From the NCBI GenBank assembly GCA_903850745.1, contig CAINMH010000086.1:1-37669 (forward strand): a DNA stretch of 37,669 bases, given 5' to 3'. Of the stretch, positions 31,461 through 37,669 are shown piece after piece; the first letter of the stretch is position 1; every line of letters starts with the position of its first letter. A program made the translations under genes and the position numbers. This stretch comes from an uncultured bacterium. GTDB taxonomy: Bacteria > Actinomycetota > Actinomycetes > S36-B12. The notes below the pieces were generated by a model, which worked only from the letters and a program-made list of their open reading frames with translations, ran no database searches and was not told the origin of the DNA.

Positions 31461-34366
31461 TGGATCCCGATCTCGTATGGAATCAGGGCTTCAAGCTCGA
31501 TATTGATTTTGGTTACATGGCTGGCCATGCATCTGGTCCCGGTCACTTCAATCCGAAGCTGGTGCTCAACGACGCTGGTAGCACTGTCGAGCACGCCCTT
31601 GTCGAGGAGTTACGGCGCGCTCGTCAGTTCACGTTCTCAGTTGCCTTCATTTCGGCCGGGGCCGTTGCCCAGCTGAAACAGCACTTCCTGGACTTCAAAG
31701 GGGAAGGTTGCATTGTTACCTCGGACTTCTTGGGCTTTAACCGGCCGACTGCATTCGCCGAATTGCTCAACCTGGCGAAGCAAACGGGAATTGACGTACG
31801 CATACATAGATCAGAGGGATTTCACCCCAAAGGATATGTTTTCAGTGCCGATCGCAATATCACGGCGATTGTTGGCAGCTCAAATCTAACCAGTGCAGCA
31901 TTGTCACAAAATCACGAGTGGAATCTTCGCGTCTCTGCAGCCCAGGGCAGTGACCTTGCAGATCAGTTTGAGACACTCCTCGCCGCTCAAATCGAAAGTT
32001 CGACACCGCTCACGCAGGAGTGGATCGACAAATACGCGGCAAATTTTGTCGAACCACCATCGCGCGAACTAATGCGCGGAGCTACTACGAGCGAAAAGAT
32101 CAACGGTAAAGAGATTCGACCGAATGCAATGCAGCAGGATGCTCTGTTGGCAATCGATTTGGTTCGGGCAGAAGGACACGGGCGCGCAATCATCATTTCT
32201 GCGACGGGGACTGGGAAGACGATGCTGTCAGCACTCGATGTTCGAGCTGCATCTCCGAGTCGAATGCTATTCATCGCACATCGCGAACAAATTCTCGATC
32301 GTACGATCGAGGAGTATCAACGGGCTTTAGATGTCCCTGCATTGCAATTTGGCAAACTCACAGGCTCACACAAGCAGCAAGAGCGACAGTACGTCTTCGC
32401 AACAATCCAAACACTTGCTCAGGATGGAATTCTCCAGAGTATTGAACCGGACGCATTTGAATACATCATCATTGATGAAGCACATCGGGCAGGAGCGGAT
32501 ACCTATCGAAGGGTTATCGATCACTTCCGCCCAAAATTTTTACTAGGTATGACAGCGACGCCTGAGCGCACTGATGGATTCAATGTCTTTGAACTCTTTC
32601 ACTACAACGTGCCATATGAAATTCGCCTCAATGAGGCGCTCGAAGCAGACATGCTCTCTCCTTTTCACTATTACGGGATATCTGACGTCGAATACTTGGA
32701 TGGAACTACGACCAGCGACACAACGACGCTCGGAAAATTGACTTCTCCTGAGCGCGTCGAACACATAGTTCGAGCGCTTGAAACCTATGGTCAGGCTGGG
32801 GTGCCGCCACGTGGCTTGATGTTCTGCGGGGATGTTAAAGAGGCGAACTCGCTTTCGGCTCTCCTCAATAATCAGGAATGCCGAGGTCGAAAGCTACGGA
32901 CAGTGAGTCTCACTGGAGCCGATTCAGTCGAGTTGCGTGAGCAAAGAGTTAAAGAGTTGGAGCAGGGAGACCTTGACTACATTCTCACTGTCGACATCTT
33001 CAATGAGGGGGTCGACATCCCCACAGTCAATCAAGTTGTGATGCTGCGACAGACACAGTCAGCGATAGTTTTCGTTCAGCAGCTCGGTCGTGGTCTCCGT
33101 CGTGCCCAAGACAAGGACTATCTCGTAGTCATTGACATTATAGGTAACTACTCGAGCAACTTCCTGATCCCAATTGCACTCTTCGGAGATGACACGCTGA
33201 ATCGCGAGGCTCTTCGGGAGCGCTTGAACGAAACTGTCGAGAGCGGAGCACTTCCCGGACTTTCAAGCGTTAACTTTGATGAAGTATCACGAGCGCGAGT
33301 TCTCAAATCTATCTCGCAAACAAAACTTGACAGCATGCAACGGCTCAAGAGTGCAGTTGTCGCTATGAGTAATCGCGTAGGAGGTGTTCCCGCGCTCTGG
33401 GACTTCTTCCGGTTCGGCTCAGTTGATCCGGTTGTGCTTGCCACCGCTAAACCACATTATCCCGCGCTAGTTGAGGCATTCCTGCAAGTTGATGTCCAAC
33501 TCACGCAGACTGCAAGCCAATTTCTTTCCCTACTGTCGCAAGAGGTACTCCCGGCGAAAAGACTTCAGGAATTTGCTCTTCTTGAGCTTCTACTGAAGGA
33601 GCGGGAGGTTACGCGGGACCGGATAGCCAAAACCTTCCAGAATTTGGAGATCGCGGATCGATTAATTGACGTCGAAAGTGCCGTAGACACCTTAACGTTG
33701 GATGGGTACTCGCAGACCGATGTGACTCGCTATTTTCGTGGAATCGCTGAACGCAACGATGTCGGAGTTCGACTATCTCCCCAATTCATCGAGGAGTACG
33801 AGAAATCTGAGACTCTGAGAAGCGCTATTTCTGACCTTCTCCAAACTGGAATTGCGCTTACTCGACAGCGTTATGACACGACGAAGTCGTTCACCCCTGG
33901 AATCCAATACACGCGTCGAGATGCGGCACGAATTCTTGGTTGGTCAAGGGCGACTGCATCCACGATCTATGGGTACAAGACGGATCAGGATAAGGGCGTC
34001 TGTGCGATCTTCGTAACCCTGCATAAGTCAAATGAAGTGGGAGCCAGCACAGCGTATGGCGACGAACTAATTGATCCGACTTCCATGAGGTGGTTCTCTC
34101 GGAGTAATCGATCTCTTGCGAGTGCGGAAGTCGCAGCTATTGCAAATCGTAAAGTTGTCGTTCATGTGTTTGCAAAGAAGAGTGACGCCGAGGGCAGCGA
34201 TCACTATTACTTGGGTGAGGCTCTTCCACACGATGCTGTGGAGACATCGATGCCGGATGACAAGGGGAAGCGTCTTTCTGTCGTGCAAATTCTGCTCAAA
34301 TTCAAGTCGCCGATACGACAAGGGCTTTTCGACTACTTGCGTTCAGGACCTGAGTCTGACCGCTAG
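31460..34366 (+). CDS. SauUSI-like restriction enzyme: PLD nuclease, SF2 helicase and DUF3427 domains
   Basis: A 968-residue protein from ATG 31460. The N-terminal PLD-like nuclease domain (about 45-190) has GFHPKGYVFSADRN and VGSSNLTSAA, one H-K-(D) motif plus the GSxN segment. Then comes an SF2 helicase: ISATGTGKTM (Walker A, near residue 250), IIIDEAHRAGA (DEAH), GMTATPERTDG (motif III) and QQLGRGLRRAQDKDYLVVID (motif VI). The rest (about 600-968) corresponds to DUF3427. The same order occurs in SauUSI of Staphylococcus aureus, an ATP-dependent type IV enzyme cutting 5-methyl- or 5-hydroxymethyl-cytosine DNA. Whether this protein reads the same mark is inference. Gene GC is lower than its neighbours, suggesting horizontal transfer. 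Confidence 0.88.
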   Translation: MDPDLVWNQGFKLDIDFGYMAGHASGPGHFNPKLVLNDAGSTVEHALVEELRRARQFTFSVAFISAGAVAQLKQHFLDFKGEGCIVTSDFLGFNRPTAFAELLNLAKQTGIDVRIHRSEGFHPKGYVFSADRNITAIVGSSNLTSAALSQNHEWNLRVSAAQGSDLADQFETLLAAQIESSTPLTQEWIDKYAANFVEPPSRELMRGATTSEKINGKEIRPNAMQQDALLAIDLVRAEGHGRAIIISATGTGKTMLSALDVRAASPSRMLFIAHREQILDRTIEEYQRALDVPALQFGKLTGSHKQQERQYVFATIQTLAQDGILQSIEPDAFEYIIIDEAHRAGADTYRRVIDHFRPKFLLGMTATPERTDGFNVFELFHYNVPYEIRLNEALEADMLSPFHYYGISDVEYLDGTTTSDTTTLGKLTSPERVEHIVRALETYGQAGVPPRGLMFCGDVKEANSLSALLNNQECRGRKLRTVSLTGADSVELREQRVKELEQGDLDYILTVDIFNEGVDIPTVNQVVMLRQTQSAIVFVQQLGRGLRRAQDKDYLVVIDIIGNYSSNFLIPIALFGDDTLNREALRERLNETVESGALPGLSSVNFDEVSRARVLKSISQTKLDSMQRLKSAVVAMSNRVGGVPALWDFFRFGSVDPVVLATAKPHYPALVEAFLQVDVQLTQTASQFLSLLSQEVLPAKRLQEFALLELLLKEREVTRDRIAKTFQNLEIADRLIDVESAVDTLTLDGYSQTDVTRYFRGIAERNDVGVRLSPQFIEEYEKSETLRSAISDLLQTGIALTRQRYDTTKSFTPGIQYTRRDAARILGWSRATASTIYGYKTDQDKGVCAIFVTLHKSNEVGASTAYGDELIDPTSMRWFSRSNRSLASAEVAAIANRKVVVHVFAKKSDAEGSDHYYLGEALPHDAVETSMPDDKGKRLSVVQILLKFKSPIRQGLFDYLRSGPESDR

Positions 34367-34396
34367 GCAAGTGGCAGAGCGTGGCACCATTTGATC

Positions 34397-34864
34397 GTGA
34401 ACCGAATTTGGCCCGAGTGGGATGCCTATGCCGATACGCATGTGGACGTCTGGCTTCCGAATGGCGCTCAAGCGGTCTTGCGCCGTGCGGACGGAGGCGA
34501 GAGCGACTCCTTTGCTTGGCCCTACAGCCCTGATGCTGTGGCTTGGATCCTTACCGCGTGCAATCCGCGCAGTGTGTTGCTTGACGATCATGTGAATGCA
34601 GAGCGGCATGATCTGCTGCGTGACCAACTTGTTGAAGCGGGATGCGTGCCGTACGACACCGTTGGGCGCGATGCGACTAGTGACTGGGTCGAACCTGGGT
34701 TTCTTGTTGTTGGCGAGGTGGGCGAATTCATCCTGAAGCTCGCGCATGAGTGGGAGCAGAACGCGGTGTTCCGCTGGACTCCCGACGCTCTCGCAATTGT
34801 CGGCGTGCTCCAGCCCGGCGAACACACAATGCCGTGGATGCTGGAGCTCGCGAAGCCCATCTGA
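34397..34864 (+). CDS. DUF3293-family protein
   Basis: A 155-residue protein; GTG 34397 is taken, TTG 34391 is equally possible and neither has a clear ribosome binding site. The core matches DUF3293: AWILTACNPRSVLLDDHVNA, ERHDLLRDQLVEAGC, WVEPGFLVVGE and HEWEQNAVFRWTPDAL. The TACNPxS and F.Q.AvF.W landmarks are diagnostic. Function unknown. It starts 30 bases after the SauUSI-like gene on the same strand and could be a third member of that unit, although DUF3293 also occurs alone in many genomes. Confidence 0.8.
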   Translation: MNRIWPEWDAYADTHVDVWLPNGAQAVLRRADGGESDSFAWPYSPDAVAWILTACNPRSVLLDDHVNAERHDLLRDQLVEAGCVPYDTVGRDATSDWVEPGFLVVGEVGEFILKLAHEWEQNAVFRWTPDALAIVGVLQPGEHTMPWMLELAKPI

Positions 34865-34924
34865 TTGGTTGCCCAAACTCATTTAGAATCCAAACAGCGT
34901 GGTGGCCGCTTGATTCGCTCGTGG

Positions 34925-35022
34925 GCCGGAATAGTCCGCAGGGGACGTAAAGGCCGAAGGACGTAAATCCCGCCAGGGATTTACGTCCGGCAGGCCCAAG
35001 TCCCCGAAGGAGCTATTCCGGC
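34925..35022. repeat. 98-nt nested hairpin (possible structured RNA or palindromic element)
   Basis: Four nested helices can be drawn without shifting. GCCGGAATAG (34925-34934) pairs with CTATTCCGGC (35013-35022). GGGGAC (34941-34946) pairs with GTCCCC (35000-35005). GGCC (34952-34955) pairs with GGCC (34993-34996). GGACGTAAATCCC (34959-34971) pairs with GGGATTTACGTCC (34976-34988) around GCCA. The internal loops are 6/7, 5/3 and 3/4 nt. In total 33 pairs are formed. No U-run follows. The stretch lies 61 bases after the DUF3293 stop and 58 before a promoter at 35080. The 500-base gap 34865-35366 has no convincing gene. Confidence 0.85.
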
Positions 35023-35079
35023 ACGACGGCTTCGGGTGTGGCCCGCGAAGAATTGTTCAAAAAACTTGTGCACAAGGAC

Positions 35080-35109
35080 TTGACTGTCGTACGCCTGTGC
35101 TATTAATAT
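35080..35109 (+). promoter_or_regulatory. probable promoter of the DUF222-HNH gene
   Basis: TTGACT (35080-35085) with TAATAT (35104-35109) at spacing 18, or TATTAA (35101-35106) at spacing 15. This would give a leader of about 250 nt before ATG 35367. Within that leader are GC-rich open frames on both strands but none with family features. Confidence 0.55.
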
Positions 35110-35366
35110 CTCCTATACGTACTGAGCTTCTCGATTGGCCGCAGCTGTTGGGCTGGGCAGCAAGAGTCGAAAAGCACCGGGCCTCTGGGCTCCGGGTGAG
35201 TGGAGTCGGGACCGCGCGGGGTTGACCTTGCGGGTGCGCCGGCGAGCCAGGGTGATCAGGTCGGTTGCGACCTGGCCGGCCCGGGCGGGGGACTTCCCCG
35301 CACCGAGCCGGTGAATCAAGGCGCTGTCCTTGGTTCGCTCCATCTGCCCACGCAGGAGTCCCGCTC

Positions 35367-36839
35367 ATGACGCTCACCGATGTTCGCTCCCCCCTTGGGG
35401 TCGCGCGTACGTCGTTGCGTGCCGCGGTCGATCAGTTCGATGCGAGCGTGTCCAGTGACGGGTTCGGTTGGGCCGCTGACGCTGAGGTCGCCGAGACGCT
35501 GGTGGAGCTCGTGGAGTTGCGTCGCCGTCTTGATGCGATCAGTGGCGAGGTTGCAGCGCGCGTGAGTGGTGGCAATGCGTTCGCGGAGTTGGGGTTCCGC
35601 ACTGCGTCGGCGTGGTTGCGCTCGCGCACGAACGAGTCCTTTGCTGGTGTGAAGCGCACCTTCGAAGCAGGTGACTGGCTTGGGGCTGTCCCTGTGATGG
35701 GTGCAGCATGGCGTGACGGGTCGGTGTCACGTGCCCATGTGGCCGCGCTGGTTGAGGCGCATTCGCGCTTCCCGCGCTGCTCGTCGGGGTTGACGCAGAT
35801 TGAGGCTGAGTTGACTGCGGTTGCGTGTGATCTTGATCCACGCACGTTTGAGCGCATCCTGATGACCAAACTTCACGAGATTGATCCTGATGCGATGGAC
35901 GACGCGGAGGCTAAGCGTCGTCGGCGCGAAGTCGGTCTTCACGTATCGACCACGATCGACGGCTTTGTCGCAGTCAATGGTCTGTTGACACCGGAGGTAG
36001 GCCGACAACTCATCAGCGCCCTGGCTTCGGCTAGTGATGCATTACGCCGGCGTGCAGCCGAAGACGCAAGTCCACCCGTAGGCGTGGGCAACGCGAATGC
36101 GAACAATGCCGATTCTTCTAACGCTGCCGATGGCGCCGAGGTGCCCTATGTGTGCACGCAAGATGGTTGCCCTGGCGTGAGCGGAGATGCGTGGGCTAGA
36201 TGCGACCGCTGCCACGCGATTGTTCGCGGCGAATCACCTGACGTTCCTCCGCAGGTTGATCAGCCCATCAGCAAGCGCAATCTTGATGCGCTCGCCTACA
36301 TCCTCGACGCTGCTGCAGCTGCGACAGGTGACTTCAAACTGCCCGACGTGGGCGGCGCTCGGCCCGTCGTTCAGGTGACTATCGACTCCGAGAGCCTCAT
36401 TGCCCACGGCGCATCGGCTCCGGGATGGATTAGCAGCCTCACCGGCACCCGCATCACGCCCGTCTCCGCGACTTCCGTGCGCCGCCTCGCGTGTGATGCG
36501 GTTCGTCAGATCCTCATCCTTGACCCCCGCGGTCACCTCGACGCAATCTCCGCGCCCGAACGCGTGATCCCCCTGCCGATGCGCAAAGCGATCACCATCC
36601 GAGACCACGGCCAATGCAGATTCCCCGGGTGCAGACACGCAATCCGCGAGGTCCACCACATCACATACTGGCAAAACGGCGGAAAGACGACCACCGACAA
36701 CCTCGTCGGCCTGTGTTCCCACCATCACCATCTTGTTCACGACAAGGGGTGGACTCTGTCCGGAGACCCCAACTACCGGCTAACCTTCACCGACCCACTA
36801 AAACGCGAGTGGCACTCCGACCCACCACTACGACAATGA
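35367..36839 (+). CDS. DUF222-HNH endonuclease-like protein (13E12 repeat family)
   Basis: A 490-residue protein from ATG 35367 with GCAGGAG eight bases upstream. DUF222 covers about residues 20-350, with VELRRRLDAISGEVAARV, DPRTFERILMTKL and DGFVAVNGLLTPEVGRQL as landmarks. An insert at about 255-290 has cysteines in CTQDGCPG and CDRCHAIV, a possible zinc ribbon. The C-terminal HNH domain has RDHGQCRFPGCRHAIREVHHITYW, then NGGKTTTDNLVGLCSHHHHLVHDKGW, quoted in parts, with the HH and final H pair expected for metal-dependent cleavage. Such 13E12-type genes are multicopy in many actinobacteria; their role is unsettled. Confidence 0.9.
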   Translation: MTLTDVRSPLGVARTSLRAAVDQFDASVSSDGFGWAADAEVAETLVELVELRRRLDAISGEVAARVSGGNAFAELGFRTASAWLRSRTNESFAGVKRTFEAGDWLGAVPVMGAAWRDGSVSRAHVAALVEAHSRFPRCSSGLTQIEAELTAVACDLDPRTFERILMTKLHEIDPDAMDDAEAKRRRREVGLHVSTTIDGFVAVNGLLTPEVGRQLISALASASDALRRRAAEDASPPVGVGNANANNADSSNAADGAEVPYVCTQDGCPGVSGDAWARCDRCHAIVRGESPDVPPQVDQPISKRNLDALAYILDAAAAATGDFKLPDVGGARPVVQVTIDSESLIAHGASAPGWISSLTGTRITPVSATSVRRLACDAVRQILILDPRGHLDAISAPERVIPLPMRKAITIRDHGQCRFPGCRHAIREVHHITYWQNGGKTTTDNLVGLCSHHHHLVHDKGWTLSGDPNYRLTFTDPLKREWHSDPPLRQ

Positions 36840-36869
36840 TCGAATCACCACAATCACTCACGCCGACGG

Positions 36870-37610
36870 CTACCGACTGTTGATGAAGATCCGGTTGCTC
36901 TTGATGTCGCCGTTTGCTGACTGAAAATAGACGTGGGTTCCTCTTTTGAACTTCGCGCGCTTCCATATGAAGGAACCATTATCTTTGACCACGGCCTCAG
37001 GCCCGTGTGTCCAAGCGATAAAGGAGTCTCGACCAGCGAGCTTGATAAACGGTACGACCTCGGCCCCCGAACGGAAGCCGACAGTAGTTCCGACAATTAT
37101 CATCAACTCAGACCCACTCGACAACGATGAGCGGTCCCTAATCTCGATTGTCTTCTCCTGTTGGATGACAATGCGGCCGAGGTACGTCGGCCGGGATCCC
37201 ACATTAGAGTTGTATCGGAGGATCTTCACAGTTCCTTCGGCAACTGCAGTGACGTTTGCGAAGGGATTCTTGGGGAAGTCGTCGCCAACCTTGCATGCAG
37301 TGGCCGTCGTGCAGCTCGTTGCACCAACTCGCGCCACTCCGCTTCCATTGACGAGGGCGATGTACACGCCGTCAGAGGGCCCTTCGGAAAGTTTGTTGAT
37401 GACCTTGACGACATCGCCAGTGGCGACCGTGACCTCGCCGGGAGTCGCGACTGGCTCTAGAGCGTCCATGTTGAACTCAATGGTGATAGTCGCGGCATAG
37501 TTGATCGCTGTTGGCACAGGTGCAGGGGCAGCCTGTGCGCTTGCACCGGCAAGTGCGGTGGTGACGAAGGCGAGACCGAGGGCCGCGACGGCGGCGCGAG
37601 AGATATTCAT
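36870..37610 (-). CDS. secreted protein of unknown function
   Basis: A 246-residue protein with a Sec signal peptide: MNISRAAVAALGLAFVTTAL, with cleavage near GASAQAA at about residue 28. The mature part is beta-rich: TITIEFNMDALEPVA, GEVTVATGDVVKVINK, a pair of cysteines close together (ATSCTTATACKVGDD), and WTHGPEAVVKDNGSFIWKRA. The cysteine pair probably forms a disulfide. There is no membrane anchor or sorting motif. I do not recognise a family. The last 59 bases of the window, beyond its start, hold no further feature that I can support. Confidence 0.75.
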   Translation of the reverse strand: MNISRAAVAALGLAFVTTALAGASAQAAPAPVPTAINYAATITIEFNMDALEPVATPGEVTVATGDVVKVINKLSEGPSDGVYIALVNGSGVARVGATSCTTATACKVGDDFPKNPFANVTAVAEGTVKILRYNSNVGSRPTYLGRIVIQQEKTIEIRDRSSLSSGSELMIIVGTTVGFRSGAEVVPFIKLAGRDSFIAWTHGPEAVVKDNGSFIWKRAKFKRGTHVYFQSANGDIKSNRIFINSR

Positions 37611-37669
37611 GCGGGTACGTTAGCCGATGAACCCGGGCAACTAGGCAAATTGTCTGCTCCTCGCTCTTA

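Noticed and set aside
31065-34366. Mokosh-type helicase/PLD defence system
   Set aside because: The PLD domain is N-terminal and the C-terminus is DUF3427, which fits the SauUSI layout better than the Mokosh arrangement.
34925-35022. Integron attC site
   Set aside because: The arms lack the GTTRRRY and RYYYAAC ends and the extrahelical base pattern of attC sites, and no integrase is present.
35057-35377. Open frames on both strands in the leader of the DUF222-HNH gene
   Set aside because: They are Pro/Arg-rich with no family motif and no ribosome binding site. They look like GC-rich chance frames.
1-37669. CRISPR array or insertion sequence
   Set aside because: No direct repeats with regular spacers, no transposase signature and no terminal repeats flanked by target duplications were seen.

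Overview
The window looks like chromosomal DNA of an actinobacterium, probably a free-living aquatic one. The evidence is a moderately high GC content, many GTG starts, dense GTGA/ATGA/TGATG gene overlaps, a DUF222-HNH (13E12-type) gene, a polyphosphate-glucokinase-like ROK kinase, and a proton-pumping rhodopsin of the xanthorhodopsin/actinorhodopsin type. No rRNA gene or species marker is visible, so genus is not assigned.

Bases 1-17386 are a catabolic island. A (+) block carries the C-terminal part of a GMC oxidoreductase, its likely small subunit, and etfB-etfA. A (-) block carries a thiolase, an amidohydrolase, an SDR dehydrogenase and an acyl-CoA dehydrogenase. A long (+) block then carries an internally duplicated protein of unknown function, an enoyl-CoA hydratase, a HyuA/HyuB ATP-dependent hydantoinase/carboxylase pair, a DUF35 OB-fold protein, an acyl-CoA ligase, a thiolase-fold protein without the nucleophilic cysteine, and two FAH-family hydrolases. 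Together they read as alcohol oxidation, CoA activation, a beta-oxidation-like round feeding electrons to ETF, and C-C bond making and breaking on a keto or cyclic substrate. The substrate cannot be read from the sequence, and neither a transporter nor a regulator is present.

Bases 17500-25250 are housekeeping-like: three tRNA genes (Ser-TGA, Ser-GCT, Arg-ACG), a CrtO-like acyltransferase, a ROK kinase, a dienelactone hydrolase preceded by a perfect 26-bp inverted repeat, small unknown proteins, a secreted protein, an FAD-dependent ferredoxin reductase and a UbiA-type prenyltransferase. Bases 25441-26286 encode the rhodopsin. It has the D-T-E triad of an outward proton pump, leucine at the green-tuning site, and glycine at the fenestration position that lets carotenoid antennae reach retinal in xanthorhodopsin. 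A strong hairpin follows.

Bases 26420-37669 are accessory: a sulfotransferase-like protein, a secreted seven-repeat (delta-60) protein, a decayed DUF1905 gene, a FitAB/VapBC-type toxin-antitoxin pair, a DUF1028 protein, and a two-gene unit of a NUDIX hydrolase and a PLD-helicase-DUF3427 protein that resembles the type IV restriction enzyme SauUSI. After these come a DUF3293 protein, a 98-nt nested hairpin, a DUF222-HNH nuclease-like protein and a secreted unknown protein.

The strongest leads are the antenna-competent rhodopsin, the NUDIX-SauUSI-like unit, the unassigned catabolic island with its tandemly duplicated protein, and two large inverted-repeat structures at 19382-19440 and 34925-35022.
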